This document shows, piece by piece, positions 15,098 to 25,257 of a DNA stretch of 64,000 bases (position 1 is its first letter; the number at the start of each line of letters is the position of its first letter). Source of the DNA: Phreatobacter sp. (GTDB taxonomy: Bacteria; Pseudomonadota; Alphaproteobacteria; Rhizobiales; Phreatobacteraceae); assembly GCF_027532945.1 (NCBI RefSeq), contig NZ_JAPZTZ010000016.1, forward strand, positions 1 to 64,000, read 5' to 3'. Both the position numbers and the translations under genes were made by a program. The notes under the pieces are model-generated. The model searched no databases. It was given only the letters and a program-made list of their open reading frames with translations, and was not told the origin of the DNA.

Positions 15098-15383
15098 TCA
15101 ACGGGCCGTCCGGCTCACCCGCGAACCCACGATGTGCCGCTTCCAGGTGTCGATGACGACGGACACGAAGACGAAGTCTGACCACGTCGAGTGATCGGCG
15201 CAGCCGCGCCTGGCGGCAATCGAGGCGCAAGCGTCCTAAACACCAGGACTGCTCAGCCTCCTGGACCGGTCCAAGCCGTACCGGGCGCGCGCTGACCGCA
15301 GGTAAAAACAGGTTCGTGAGCTTGCTCGTCATGGCTCCGACCCAGCTGGACTTTGGAACCCCCCGCAGACCCGCGGCGGTTCA
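15098..15383 (-). pseudogene. Decayed IS3-family element with internal deletion
   Basis: The outer end at 15383 reads TGAACCGCCGCGGGTCTGCG on the minus strand, then a start codon and MTSKLTNLFLPAV, a degenerate OrfA start resembling the element at 1-140. About 100 bases later a fragment reads TWSDFVFVSVVIDTWKRHIV followed by GSRVSRTAR and a stop at 15098. This matches the OrfB integrase core (TWSGF.YV.FVID..RRIVGWRVS). The middle of the element is deleted and no second terminal repeat was found, so it is inactive. Together with the 99 bases to kdpE, which hold no gene, it fills the gap 15093-15482. Confidence 0.72.
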
Positions 15384-15482
15384 CATCTCAGCGGCAGGTC
15401 AGGGACAAGCCGAGGTGCTGTTGACGGTGGCCCCCGCCGCGCCCCTCGCAGGGTCGCGCGTCCTCTCGCCGCCACTAAGGCA

Positions 15483-16175
15483 TCACTTCAGCCGGTAGCC
15501 GACGCCCGGTTCCGTCAGGACGAACCGCGGATCGGCCGCATCGTCGCCGAGCTTGTCGCGGATATGGCCAACGGCGATGCGCAGGTAATGGGTGTCCTCG
15601 ACATGGGCCGGACCCCAGATCGTCGTCAGCAGCTGGCGATGGGTGAAAAGGCGGCCGTGATGGCGGGCGAGCAGCGCCAGCACGTCGTATTCCTTGCGAG
15701 TCAGCTTCACCTCGGCGCCATCAAGGGTCACGGTGCGGCGCGCGAGGTCGATGGCGAGTGCACCGATGGTCACCGCCGGTGTCTCGGCAGCCGTGGGCCG
15801 CCGGCTGCGCGTGAGGGCTCTGAGACGTGCCAGCAATTCGCCCGCGGCGAAGGGTTTGGTCACGTAATCGTCGGCACCGGCATCAAGGGCGGCGATCTTC
15901 TCGCCCTCGCCGTCGCGCACCGAGAGGACGAGGATCGGCACCTGCGACCATTCGCGAATGGCCGCCACCACCGCCTTGCCGTCCATGTCGGGCAGGCCAA
16001 GGTCGAGGACGACCACGTCGGGCGCCGAGGTCGCGGCCCGCTCGATGCCGTCGCGGCCGCGCGAGGCCTCCTCCACCGCCATCCCGGCGCTGCCGAGGAT
16101 GATGCCGAGGAACCGCCGGATCGGCGCCTCGTCCTCGACCACCAGCACGCGCAGCGACTGTGCGCTCTCCGTCAT
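15483..16175 (-). CDS. kdpE: KdpE response regulator
   Basis: The 230-residue OmpR-type regulator has a receiver domain with acidic Glu14/Asp15, phosphoacceptor Asp58 (VVVLDLGLPDMDG) and Lys in YVTKPF. A winged-helix DNA-binding domain at about 130-230 contains LTRKEYDVLALLARHHGRLFTH and the terminal GVGYRLK. It activates kdpFABC when K+ is scarce. Its start overlaps the kdpD stop by four bases (ATGA). Confidence 0.97.
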   Translation of the reverse strand: MTESAQSLRVLVVEDEAPIRRFLGIILGSAGMAVEEASRGRDGIERAATSAPDVVVLDLGLPDMDGKAVVAAIREWSQVPILVLSVRDGEGEKIAALDAGADDYVTKPFAAGELLARLRALTRSRRPTAAETPAVTIGALAIDLARRTVTLDGAEVKLTRKEYDVLALLARHHGRLFTHRQLLTTIWGPAHVEDTHYLRIAVGHIRDKLGDDAADPRFVLTEPGVGYRLK

Positions 16176-18871
16176 CGCGCCTCCTCGGGCGGCTCGTTCA
16201 CCGGCGCACGGGGCAGGGTGAGGGCGATGGCGGTGCCGCGGCCCCCGGGCCCTGCGTCGATGCTGACGCGGCCACCATGGGCTTCCACGAAGCCGCGCAC
16301 GATGGCAAGCCCGAGGCCCGTTCCCGAGGGGGCGCCGTCGCCGCGGGCTGCACGGTAGAACTGGTCGAAGACGCGCTCCCGGTCGGCGGCGGGAATGCCC
16401 GGCCCGTCATCGGTGACAGTCAGGATCACCATGTCATCGGTCGGCTGGCCACCAATGACGATGCGCCCGCCGGGCGGGCCATACTTCGCGGCGTTCTCCA
16501 CCACATTGGCGAGGGCCTGGCCGATCAGCACGGGATCGACGAGGGCGCGGGGCAGATCGCGCGGCATGTCGACGACGACCTCGTGGCCGGCGAGAGGGCG
16601 GGCAAGATCACCGCGCACCCGGCCGACCACCTCGCGCAGGTCGACGCTCTGCGCGTTCGGGGTCAGCGCCCCGTGGCCGAGGCGGGTCATGTCGAGGAGG
16701 TTCTGCACATAGCGGTCGAGACGGCGGGCCTCGTCCAGCGCCGTGCCGATCAGCTCCGACCGGTTCTCCGCCGTCAGCACCGTTTCGGCATCGGCGAGCG
16801 TGGTGACAGCACCGATGACGGTCACGAGCGGCGTCCTGAGGTCGTGGCTCACCGAGTTGAGAAGCGCCGCGCGCAGCTTCTCGCCCTCGGCGCTGACGCG
16901 CGCATCCTCGAGATCGGCAGCCAGCGTGAAGCGCTCCAGTGCCACGGCCACCTGGTCCTCCACGGCGAGAAGCAGCCGCTTGGTCTCAGGGTCCAGCCCC
17001 TGTGCCTCGCGGAACTGCACGCCGATGACGCCGAGGATGCGGCGGGCGGTTGCGAGCGGCACGAAGAGCCAGTCCGAGGTTGGCAGCGTGGTGGTGCCGG
17101 CGCCTGCCGGCTCGTTGCGCTCGAAGGCCCAGCGGGCCGCGCCCTCGGCCTTGGCATCCAGCTCCTCGATGGAGGGATGGCCCTGGACCTGTTCGAGGGC
17201 CCCCGAGGCTCCGGGCATGAGGATGAGCGAACGGCAATTGAGGGTGACGGCGATATGGGCCGCCGCTGCCCAGAGCACGTCATCGGCCTTGGTCGCGGCG
17301 GCGATCTTGCGGGCGAATTCATAGAGCGTCTCGGTGCGGCGCCGCGCGGCACGCATCGAATCGACCTGGGCCTTGAGCCGGCTCGCCAGCGTGCCTGTGA
17401 ACACCGCACTGATGAGGAAGACGAGCAGCGCCACCACCGCCTCGTGCTGCTCGACGGCCAGCGAGTAATAGGGCGTGGTGAAGAAGAAATTGTAGGTGAG
17501 GAAGCCGAGCGCGCTGGCCAGCAGTGCCGCCGCAAGCCCCTGCCGGAAGGCGACGATGGAGACGGCGAGGAGATAGACCACGGCGATGGAGGCGACCGGC
17601 AGATGCGCCGAGAAGGGCCAGGCGATGGCGGTGGCTGCCGCCATGGCGCCGCAGGTCTCGGAGAGGATCGCGCCCCAGTCGCGCCAGCCTGCCATGTCGG
17701 GCGCGGAGAGAATCCGGCGCCGCTCGACACGGGCGCGATGGGTGACCACCGTCACCTCGAAATCGGTGGCGAGGTCGAGGATCCTGTCGCTCACCGGCTC
17801 GCGCAGCAGCACCCAGGGCCAGCGCTGGCGGGGACGTCCCACCACAAGCCGGGTCACGTTGCGCGAACGCGCGAAGGCAAGGAGCTCCGCCGCCACGTCC
17901 CTCTCGGTGTGGCGAGTCACGACCTCCGCCCCCAGCGTTTCGGCGAGCCTTAGCGCTTCGGTCGTTGTCGCCCGCGCCTCCTCGCCGAGCGCCTCGTGAC
18001 GCGGCGTCACGACGGTCGCGACGATCCAGGGGATGCGGGCGCGGTCGGCCATGCGCTTGCCGGCTCGCACCAGGGCCTTGGCCACCGGCGCCTCGTTGAC
18101 GCAGACCAGCAGCCGCTCCTGCGTCGGCCAGGGGCCCTTCACCGCATGGGCCTGCATGTAGGTGAGCATGTCGGCGTCGACGCGGCTCGCCGCCGTGCGC
18201 AGGGCAAGTTCGCGCAGTGCCGTCAGGTTGCCCTTGGTGAAGAAGCTCTCTAGCGCCTTCCCCACCTGCTGCGGCACATAGACCTTGCCGTCGCGCAGCC
18301 GGTTGATGAGCTCGTCCGGCGGCAGGTCGATCAGCTCGATCTCGTCGGCCCGCTGCAGCACCTCGTCCGGCACGGTCTCCTGCACGCGCACGCCGGTGAT
18401 GCTGGCGACGACGTCGTTGAGGCTCTCGATATGCTGGATGTTGAGCGTTGTGGTGACGTCGATCCCCGCGTCCAGCACCTCCACCACGTCCTGCCAGCGC
18501 TTCGGGTGGCGGGCGCCCGGCACGTTGGTATGGGCGAACTCGTCGATCAGGGCGAGCTGCGGGCGACGCGCCAGCAGCCCGTCGAGATCGAGCTCCTCCA
18601 GCATCTGGCCACGATAGGGCACCGTCTTGCGCGGCAGTACCTCGAGGCTGGCGACGAGGGCCGCTGTTTCCGCACGGCCATGGGTCTCGACCAGCGCCAC
18701 CACCACGTCGCGCCCGGCGCGCTGACGCTGCCGGGCCTCTTCTAGCATGGCGAAGGTCTTCCCCACGCCGGGCGAGGCGCCGAGGAAGACCTTGAGCCGG
18801 CCGCGCCCGTCGCGGCGATGCGCGTCGAGCAGGGCTTGGGGATCGGGGCGGTCGGGTTCTGTCGTCGGCAT
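16172..18871 (-). CDS. kdpD: KdpD sensor histidine kinase
   Basis: The protein has 899 residues from the ATG at 18871; an upstream in-frame start at 18913 would overlap kdpC. Order of domains: KdpD N-terminal domain with Walker A GASPGVGKT (31-39), Usp domain (LLVCVNEAPVAKALV), four closely spaced membrane helices, a GAF-like region, HisKA with His676 in SVSHDLRTPL, and HATPase motifs NVVENAAKYGPPGG and DDGPGIP. It senses K+ limitation and phosphorylates KdpE. Length is normal for the family. Confidence 0.97.
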   Translation of the reverse strand: MPTTEPDRPDPQALLDAHRRDGRGRLKVFLGASPGVGKTFAMLEEARQRQRAGRDVVVALVETHGRAETAALVASLEVLPRKTVPYRGQMLEELDLDGLLARRPQLALIDEFAHTNVPGARHPKRWQDVVEVLDAGIDVTTTLNIQHIESLNDVVASITGVRVQETVPDEVLQRADEIELIDLPPDELINRLRDGKVYVPQQVGKALESFFTKGNLTALRELALRTAASRVDADMLTYMQAHAVKGPWPTQERLLVCVNEAPVAKALVRAGKRMADRARIPWIVATVVTPRHEALGEEARATTTEALRLAETLGAEVVTRHTERDVAAELLAFARSRNVTRLVVGRPRQRWPWVLLREPVSDRILDLATDFEVTVVTHRARVERRRILSAPDMAGWRDWGAILSETCGAMAAATAIAWPFSAHLPVASIAVVYLLAVSIVAFRQGLAAALLASALGFLTYNFFFTTPYYSLAVEQHEAVVALLVFLISAVFTGTLASRLKAQVDSMRAARRRTETLYEFARKIAAATKADDVLWAAAAHIAVTLNCRSLILMPGASGALEQVQGHPSIEELDAKAEGAARWAFERNEPAGAGTTTLPTSDWLFVPLATARRILGVIGVQFREAQGLDPETKRLLLAVEDQVAVALERFTLAADLEDARVSAEGEKLRAALLNSVSHDLRTPLVTVIGAVTTLADAETVLTAENRSELIGTALDEARRLDRYVQNLLDMTRLGHGALTPNAQSVDLREVVGRVRGDLARPLAGHEVVVDMPRDLPRALVDPVLIGQALANVVENAAKYGPPGGRIVIGGQPTDDMVILTVTDDGPGIPAADRERVFDQFYRAARGDGAPSGTGLGLAIVRGFVEAHGGRVSIDAGPGGRGTAIALTLPRAPVNEPPEEAR

Positions 18872-18875
18872 GCGC

Positions 18876-19469
18876 TCAGGGAAGTTCAGCGTCGAGGGCG
18901 AGGTTGAGCGCAAGAACGTTGACGCGCGGTTCGCCGATCACCCCGAAACTACGCCCTTCCACGTGCCGTTGCACCAGGGCCTCGACTCGGGCAGGCGCGA
19001 CGCCCCGGGCGGTGGCGACGCGGGCCGCCTGCATCAGCGCCGCAGCCGGTGAAATGTGCGGGTCGAGGCCCGAGGCCGAAGCGGTGACGAGGTCGGCCGG
19101 CGCCTGCGCCACGCCCAGCGCGTCGGCACGCGCCTGCATCGCCTCGAGCAGCGCCTTGGACGAGGGGCCGAGGTTCGAGCCGCTGGACGCGGCGGCGTTG
19201 TACGGCGCATCCACCGTCTTGGTGGCGTCGGCGGGATCGGCGGCGCTGGTCGCCGCAGACGGGCGGGCATGGATATAGCGCGGGCCGGCGAAGGCCTGGC
19301 CGATCAGTTCCGAACCGACGACGCGGTCGCCGCGCGTGATCAGGGAGCCGTTGGCCTGGCGGGGCATGAGCCCCTGGGCGAGGCCGGTGATCGCTAGGGG
19401 ATAGGCGAGGCCGGTCAGCACGGTGAAGAGCGCCGTCAGGACGAGGGCGGGACGCAGCAGGGTGAGCAT
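18876..19469 (-). CDS. kdpC: KdpC, K+-transporting ATPase subunit C
   Basis: The 197-residue protein has one N-terminal membrane helix ([20 protein letters not shown]), then the periplasmic domain with [18 protein letters not shown] and the late motif [19 protein letters not shown], all typical. KdpC stabilises the KdpFABC complex and assists K+ binding. Spacing to kdpB is 11 bases. Confidence 0.97.
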   Translation of the reverse strand: MLTLLRPALVLTALFTVLTGLAYPLAITGLAQGLMPRQANGSLITRGDRVVGSELIGQAFAGPRYIHARPSAATSAADPADATKTVDAPYNAAASSGSNLGPSSKALLEAMQARADALGVAQAPADLVTASASGLDPHISPAAALMQAARVATARGVAPARVEALVQRHVEGRSFGVIGEPRVNVLALNLALDAELP

Positions 19470-19480
19470 GGAAGCCTCCT

Positions 19481-21544
19481 TTAGGCGAGGCGCAGGAGAT
19501 CGACGATGATGTCGATCGCCTTGATGCCGATGAAGGGCACGACGAGGCCGCCGAGGCCATAGATCGTGAGGTTGCGGGCGAGCAGGGCGGAGGCCGAGGA
19601 CGGCACGTAGGAGACGCCCTTCAGGGCAATGGGGATCAGCGCGACGATGACCAGCGCGTTGAAGATGATCGCCGACAGGATCGCCGACTGGGGCGTGCCG
19701 AGGCCCATCACGTCCAGCACGGCGAGGCCGGGATAGGCCGTGACGAACAGCGCCGGGAGGATTGCGAAGTACTTCGCCACGTCATTGGCGATGGAGAAGG
19801 TCGTCAGCGCACCGCGCGAGATGAGCAGCTGCTTGCCGACCAGCACGATCTCGATGAGCTTGGTCGGGTCGCTGTCGAGGTCGATGAGGTTGCCTGCCTC
19901 CTTGGCGGCGGGCGTACCGGAATTCATGGCGACGCCCACATCGGCCTGGGCGAGGGCGGGCGCGTCGTTGGAGCCGTCGCCGCACATGGCCACGAGGCGG
20001 CCCTCGGCCTGCTCCTTGCGGATGAGCTCGAGCTTGCGCTCCGGGGTCGCCTCGGCGAGGAAATCGTCGACGCCGGCCTCCGCGGCGATGGCCGCGGCGG
20101 TGAGCGGGTTGTCGCCGGTGATCATCACCGTGCGAATGCCCATGCGGCGCAATTCGGCGAAGCGCTCGCGGATGCCGGGCTTCACGATGTCCTTGAGGTG
20201 GACGACGCCGAGAACGCGGTCGCCCCGGGCGACGACGAGCGGCGTGCCGCCGCTCATGGCGATCTTGCGGACGATGCCCTCGAGCGCCGCATCGGCCGGC
20301 CGGCCGACGAGCCGCAGCATCGCGTCTGAGGCGCCCTTGCGGATGGCGGTGCCACCGGCGAGGTCGACGCCCGACATGCGGGTCTGGGCGGTGAAGGGGA
20401 CGAAGGTCATGCCGACCCGGTCGGTGCGGGTGATCCCGAATTTGCGGGCGGCGAGATCGACGATGGACTTGCCCTCCGGCGTATCGTCGGCCAGCGAGGC
20501 GAGGCAGGCCGCCTCGGCGAGGTCGCGCTCCGCGACACCGGGGACCGGCTCGAAGGCATCGGCCATGCGGTTGCCGAAGGTGATCGTGCCGGTCTTGTCG
20601 AGCAGCAGCACGTCAATGTCACCGGCGGCTTCCACGGCGCGGCCGGACTTGGCCACGACATTGGCCTTCACCAGGCGGTCCATGCCGGCAATGCCGATGG
20701 CCGAGAGCAGACCGCCGATCGTCGTCGGGATCAGCGTGATGAACAGGGCGGCCAGATAGATCACGGGGATCTCGGTGTTCGACCAGGAGGCGAAGACCGG
20801 CAGCGTCACCACGACGAAGAGGAAGACCAACGTCAGGCCTGCGAGCAGGATGTCGAGGGCGATCTCGTTCGGCGTCTTCTGGCGCTTGGCGCCCTCGACC
20901 AGCGCGATCATCCGGTCGAGGAAGGTCTCGCCCTGGCGGGCGGTGACGCGCACCACCAGCCAGTCCGAGACGAGCCGCGTGCCGCCGGTGACGGAGGAGC
21001 GATCGCCGCCGGATTCGCGGATGACCGGGGCGCTCTCGCCGGTGATGGCGCTCTCGTCCACCGAGGCGACGCCCTCGATCACCTCGCCATCGGTCGGCAC
21101 CGTGTCGCCGGCCTCGACGAGGATCACGTCGTCGATGGCGACGTCATCGATGTCCTTCGCCTGCCAGACGTCGCGGCGCGAGGGGTCCGCCAGCACCTTG
21201 GCGCGGGCGCTCGAACGCGTCGCGCGGAAGGCGTCGGCGCGGGCCTTGCCGCGGCCCTCGGCCACGGCTTCGGCGAAATTGGCGAAGAGCACGGTGAACC
21301 ATAGCCAGATGGCGATCTGCACGCCGATGAAGGCGTTGACGCCGCCACTGGCGACCTCGCGAGCGGCGAGAATGGTGGCCAGCACCGCCACCAGCGCGGT
21401 GACGAAGATGACGGGATTGCGGACGAGGCCGCGCGGATCGAGCTTGGCGAAGGCCTGGACAGCTGCGGCCTTGAGGATGCGGCCATCGAACAGGCCGATC
21501 TCGGCGGTCGGCGACGGCGCGGTGGTGTTGGGACTCTGGGTCAT
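19481..21544 (-). CDS. kdpB: KdpB, K+-transporting P-type ATPase subunit
   Basis: The 687-residue catalytic subunit has phosphorylation motif [13 protein letters not shown] with Asp316, actuator motif [15 protein letters not shown], hinge [23 protein letters not shown], and seven hydrophobic segments. It hydrolyses ATP to drive K+ uptake through KdpA. Length and order are normal. Confidence 0.98.
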   Translation of the reverse strand: MTQSPNTTAPSPTAEIGLFDGRILKAAAVQAFAKLDPRGLVRNPVIFVTALVAVLATILAAREVASGGVNAFIGVQIAIWLWFTVLFANFAEAVAEGRGKARADAFRATRSSARAKVLADPSRRDVWQAKDIDDVAIDDVILVEAGDTVPTDGEVIEGVASVDESAITGESAPVIRESGGDRSSVTGGTRLVSDWLVVRVTARQGETFLDRMIALVEGAKRQKTPNEIALDILLAGLTLVFLFVVVTLPVFASWSNTEIPVIYLAALFITLIPTTIGGLLSAIGIAGMDRLVKANVVAKSGRAVEAAGDIDVLLLDKTGTITFGNRMADAFEPVPGVAERDLAEAACLASLADDTPEGKSIVDLAARKFGITRTDRVGMTFVPFTAQTRMSGVDLAGGTAIRKGASDAMLRLVGRPADAALEGIVRKIAMSGGTPLVVARGDRVLGVVHLKDIVKPGIRERFAELRRMGIRTVMITGDNPLTAAAIAAEAGVDDFLAEATPERKLELIRKEQAEGRLVAMCGDGSNDAPALAQADVGVAMNSGTPAAKEAGNLIDLDSDPTKLIEIVLVGKQLLISRGALTTFSIANDVAKYFAILPALFVTAYPGLAVLDVMGLGTPQSAILSAIIFNALVIVALIPIALKGVSYVPSSASALLARNLTIYGLGGLVVPFIGIKAIDIIVDLLRLA

Positions 21545-21555
21545 GGCGGGGACTT

Positions 21556-23247
21556 TCAGAAGGTCTTGGCCGCCAGGATCGACACCTGCTCGGCGATGGG
21601 GCCGAGGGCGAGGACCGGCAGGAAGGTGAGGGCGCCGACGATCAGGATGGTGACCACCAGCAGCACGACGAAGACGGGGCCGTGGGTGGGGAAGGTGCCG
21701 GCGGAGGCGGGAGCCGTTTTCTTCGCCGCCAGCGAGCCGGCAATGGCGAGGATCGGCACGATGTATCCGAAGCGGCCGAGCATCATCGCAAGGCCCAGCA
21801 TCGTGTTGTGGAACGGCACGTTGGCGTTGAAGCCGGCAAAGGCCGAGCCGTTGTTCCCCGTCGCGGAGGAATAGGCGTAGAGCAGCTCCGAGAGGCCGTG
21901 CGGGCCTGCATCCTGGATGGAGCCCTGCGCCGCGCCCGCGACGATGGCGATGGCCGCCAACGCCAGCGCGCCGATCGGCATGACCATGAGCGTCAGGGCC
22001 GCCAGTTTCACCTCGCGCGCCTCGATCTTCTTGCCGAGATATTCCGGCGTGCGGCCGACCATCAGACCGGCGAGGAAGACGGTGAGAATGACGAAGAGCA
22101 GCATGCCGGTGAGGCCGACGCCGACGCCGCCGAAGACGATCTCGCCGAGCTGCATCTGCAGCATGGCGACGAGGCCGCCGAGCGGCGTCAGGCTGTCATG
22201 CATGGCATTGACCGAGCCGTTGGAGGCGGCCGTCGTGGCCACCGCCCAGAGCGCCGAGCCGATGATGCCGAAGCGGACATCCTTGCCCTCCATATTGCCG
22301 GAACCGGGGGCGACGAGGCCGGCATGGAGCGGGTTGCCGATGCGCTCGGCCGCATAGAGCACCACGAAGGCGAGGACGAGCATCACGCCCATGGCGGCGA
22401 AGAGGGCGACGCCCTGGCGGCGATCGCCGACCATGCGGCCATAGGTGAAGCAGAAGGCTACCGGCAGGGCGAGGATGGCGAGGAGCGACAGAAGGTTCGA
22501 GATGGCGGTCGGGTTCTCGAAGGGATGGGCGGAATTGACGTTGAAGAAGCCGCCGCCATTGGTGCCGAGCTGCTTGATCGCAATCTGGCTGGCCACCGGC
22601 CCGAGCGCCAGGGTCTGCCGGCCGCCCTCGACCGTCGTTGCGTCCACCGAGGCCGCCAGCGTCTGCGGCATGCCGGTGGCGACGAAGGCGATGGCGAGCA
22701 GCACGGAGAGCGGCAGCAGCACGTAGAGGACGGAGCGGACGAGGTCGCTCCAGAAATTGCCAATGGTGCGCACCTGGCGGCCGGCGAAGCCGCGGGCAAC
22801 GGCAGCAGCGACCGCCATGCCGGAGGCGGCCGAGACGAAGTTCTGCGTCGTCAGGCCGACCATCTGGGAGAGGTGCGAGAGCGTCGTCTCGCCGCCATAG
22901 GACTGCCAGTTGGTGTTGGTGACGAAGGAGATGGCGGTGTTGAAGGCGAGATGCGCCGGAACGCCATCGAAGCCCTGCGGGTTCAGCGGCAGCAGGTTCT
23001 GGAAGCGCAGCAGCAGGAAAAGCACCAGAAATCCGGCGGCGTTGAAGGCGATGAGCGACAGCGCATAGCGCGTCCAGTGCTGGCCTTCCTCGCCGCGGAT
23101 GCCGGCGGGAGCGAGCAGCGCGCGCTCGAGCGGGGCGAGGAACGTGGCCTCGCCGGAGAAGACGCGGGCCATGTAGAGGCCGAGCGGCACGGCGATGACG
23201 ACGAGCAGGGCCGCGTAGAGCGCGGCCTGGAGAAGGTCGGGTGTCAT
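21556..23247 (-). CDS. kdpA: KdpA, K+-binding subunit
   Basis: The 563-residue membrane protein has about ten hydrophobic segments and selectivity-filter-like loops such as [35 protein letters not shown] and [19 protein letters not shown]. It forms the K+ channel part of KdpFABC. Eight-base-scale gaps separate it from kdpF and kdpB, consistent with one operon. Confidence 0.98.
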   Translation of the reverse strand: MTPDLLQAALYAALLVVIAVPLGLYMARVFSGEATFLAPLERALLAPAGIRGEEGQHWTRYALSLIAFNAAGFLVLFLLLRFQNLLPLNPQGFDGVPAHLAFNTAISFVTNTNWQSYGGETTLSHLSQMVGLTTQNFVSAASGMAVAAAVARGFAGRQVRTIGNFWSDLVRSVLYVLLPLSVLLAIAFVATGMPQTLAASVDATTVEGGRQTLALGPVASQIAIKQLGTNGGGFFNVNSAHPFENPTAISNLLSLLAILALPVAFCFTYGRMVGDRRQGVALFAAMGVMLVLAFVVLYAAERIGNPLHAGLVAPGSGNMEGKDVRFGIIGSALWAVATTAASNGSVNAMHDSLTPLGGLVAMLQMQLGEIVFGGVGVGLTGMLLFVILTVFLAGLMVGRTPEYLGKKIEAREVKLAALTLMVMPIGALALAAIAIVAGAAQGSIQDAGPHGLSELLYAYSSATGNNGSAFAGFNANVPFHNTMLGLAMMLGRFGYIVPILAIAGSLAAKKTAPASAGTFPTHGPVFVVLLVVTILIVGALTFLPVLALGPIAEQVSILAAKTF

Positions 23248-23260
23248 GGGATGGGGTCTT

Positions 23261-23350
23261 TCAGAAGCGCTCGGGACGCAGCAGGGCGACCGTGAGGTAG
23301 CCGAGGGCGAAGAGTGCGAAGGCGAGGCCGAGGCCGATATCGAAGGTCAT
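23261..23350 (-). CDS. kdpF: KdpF small subunit
   Basis: This 29-residue membrane peptide ([20 protein letters not shown], then VALLRPERF) ends in the LxxPERF motif typical of KdpF. It stabilises the Kdp complex in the inner membrane. It lies 13 bases before kdpA. Confidence 0.9.
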   Translation of the reverse strand: MTFDIGLGLAFALFALGYLTVALLRPERF

Positions 23351-23357
23351 TGCCGCC

Positions 23358-23444
23358 TCACACGCGCTCGGCGCCGGTGACGGCGGCGGCCACCAGGGCG
23401 AAGCCGGCAAGCCCGCCGGCGAGGAACAAGAGGTCGATCCACAT
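23358..23444 (-). CDS. Small single-helix membrane peptide upstream of kdpF
   Basis: It encodes 28 residues: MWIDLLFLAGGLAGFALVAA followed by AVTGAERV. One hydrophobic helix has a short charged end. CCGGAG lies nine bases before the ATG. It ends seven bases before kdpF, so it is probably the first gene of the kdp operon. It could be a second KdpF-like subunit; short ORFs at this position are seen ahead of other alphaproteobacterial kdp operons, from memory. Confidence 0.6.
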   Translation of the reverse strand: MWIDLLFLAGGLAGFALVAAAVTGAERV

Positions 23445-23867
23445 GGGAATGGCTCCGGATGATGAGATCCGGAGGCTAGGAGCGCGGTGCGTAAAGCCGC
23501 GATGCGGAAGGTGGCGCGGGGCGTAAGGCGAGCGTAAAGCCCAGACGATGCAGGGGGCGGTGGTTCCTGCCGCCAGTTCCGGGCTAGCTGGAAATGGGGC
23601 TCCGTAAGGTCCGCTTTGGGCTCAATAAGAGTGTGTTCCTTGCGCGCTGCGTTGATGAGCCCAAGCCGGGCCACCGGTCTGGCATGATCGCGCTGCCGCG
23701 CGCTTTCTCCAGGCGTCAGCGGCCGGTGGGAATTTGGGCGCAAAATCGGTATGACTATGCTTGTGATGGGGGTTATAAATTATTGAAAATAAATATTATT
23801 TATTGCTTTTTCTGAGCCCCGTTGGAGGTGCCGCTACTGTGCCGCCTGGTTGATCCTGCCGATCCCG
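23445..23867. other. kdp promoter region with AT-rich island
   Basis: This 423-base gap precedes the kdp operon (minus strand) and follows the end of the dehydrogenase gene. It should hold the KdpE-controlled promoter, which I cannot place. At 23768-23812 there is an AT-rich island (ttataaattattg, aaataaatattatttattg) unlike anything else in the window, followed by CTTTTTCTGAG. No gene was recognised. Confidence 0.45.
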
Positions 23868-25031
23868 TCACGCCGCCAGCTGCAGGATCGCCAGCACGTC
23901 AGCCGGGCCGGTGATCGGGCGGGGATTCGCCTTCACGAAGGGGTTGCTCATCGCCAGCTCGGCGATGCGCTCGAACTGGTCCTCGCGCACGCCGACATCC
24001 GCCAGACGGCAGGGCTGGCCAAGATCAGCGATGAGCCGCGCCACCGCCGTCGCCGCGTCCGGGGCGCTCGCATCCACAGCCTCGTGGACCAACCGGTCGC
24101 GGCCGCCGACATGGCCGGCATTCCACCTCATCACTGCCGGCAGCATGACGCAGGAGGTGTGGCCATGGGCGACGCCCGCGACTGCGCCGAGCTGATGGCC
24201 GATCCCGTGGCTCGCGCCATAGCGCACGCGGCCGACGCTTTGCGATGCGAGCCAGACGCCGAACTGGCTGTCCTGGCGGGCCAGACGATCGCCGGGATCA
24301 GCCCTGGTCACCCGAAGGCTGCTGCCGAGGAGGCGCAGCGCATGCAGGGCGCAGCCGTCGATGAAGGGATTGGCGTCGGGTGACAGGATGGCCTCCACCG
24401 CATGATCGATCGCCCGGACGCCGCTGGACAGCCACAGTCCTTCCGGCGTCGCCTGGCCAAGGGCCGGATCGAAAATGACCGTCTCGGCCGGAAACCAGGA
24501 TGCTGCGAAGCCGAACTTGATGCGCGTCTGCGGATCGACCGATCCGCCGATGGCGCCGAACTCCGCGCCTGACAGCGTCGTCGGGGCCGCGATGTAGCGC
24601 GGCGGATTCGCCACCGCCAGGGGCTGGCCGCCCTTCTGCATGGAGCGGGCAATCAGCGTCTCGCGGTCGCCGATAGCCTCGGCCTGGATGAGGCCGGCGA
24701 TCTTCACCGCGTCGATCACGCTGCCGCCGCCAAGCGCCAGGATGAGGTCCGGGCGGAAGGCGGCGAGGCGCTGAGCCAGCGCGAAGACCGAGGGCATGGG
24801 CGTATGGGCGGGGATGGCATCCTCGACCTCCACCGCATCAAGGCCATCATGGGCCTTGGCCAGCGCCGCCGCCCGCTCGGCAAGCGAACGGGTGGTGACG
24901 ATGAACAGCCGTCGGGTGCCGCGCTTGCTCACCTCCTCGGCGAGGGCTGCGTCGAGCGACTGGCCCCATGCGACAGCCTTCTGGTCGAGGAGGGCGAAAC
25001 GGCCGGCCGGGGGAGTGGCATGGGTGGACAT
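23868..25031 (-). CDS. Iron-type (group III) alcohol dehydrogenase, maleylacetate-reductase-like
   Basis: The 387-residue protein has the NAD-binding motif ALGGGSVIDAVK, the substrate-domain motif PTTLSGAEFGAIGG and the metal-binding histidine motif ASHGIGHQLGAVAGVAHGHTSC, in which His side chains replace the usual Fe site as in maleylacetate reductases. It reduces a carbonyl or maleylacetate-type compound with NAD(P)H. ATG 25031 is preferred (GGAG six bases upstream) over ATG 25043. It is separated from the BKACE gene by about 230 bases and may be independent. Confidence 0.88.
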   Translation of the reverse strand: MSTHATPPAGRFALLDQKAVAWGQSLDAALAEEVSKRGTRRLFIVTTRSLAERAAALAKAHDGLDAVEVEDAIPAHTPMPSVFALAQRLAAFRPDLILALGGGSVIDAVKIAGLIQAEAIGDRETLIARSMQKGGQPLAVANPPRYIAAPTTLSGAEFGAIGGSVDPQTRIKFGFAASWFPAETVIFDPALGQATPEGLWLSSGVRAIDHAVEAILSPDANPFIDGCALHALRLLGSSLRVTRADPGDRLARQDSQFGVWLASQSVGRVRYGASHGIGHQLGAVAGVAHGHTSCVMLPAVMRWNAGHVGGRDRLVHEAVDASAPDAATAVARLIADLGQPCRLADVGVREDQFERIAELAMSNPFVKANPRPITGPADVLAILQLAA

Positions 25032-25257
25032 GAGCGGCTCCATGGCAGCACCGTTCAGGCGACGACGCCTTCTCCCTCAATGGTGCTGCCGGTTCGACGA
25101 TGGGGACAAGCCTGCGGTTCGTTGATGCCCTTTTGACCGGGAGCCGGGCCGGCCACCGCGACATATGGATTGCACCATGCCGGTTGTGCCGGAGGTCGCC
25201 CATCGTCGCGGTGGGAGCGCAGATCCCTGTGCGGCCTGGAACTGCCCGATAGGGGCG

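Noticed and set aside
16160-17953. Long plus-strand frame of 597 codons opposite kdpD
   Set aside because: It is the antisense of a clear KdpD sequence and is rich in Gly/Arg/His with no domain.
21682-23295. Long plus-strand frame of 537 codons opposite kdpA
   Set aside because: Antisense shadow of KdpA; composition is implausible for a real protein.
25044-25257. Possible tRNA or small RNA between the dehydrogenase and BKACE genes
   Set aside because: No cloverleaf or T-loop consensus could be found by eye.
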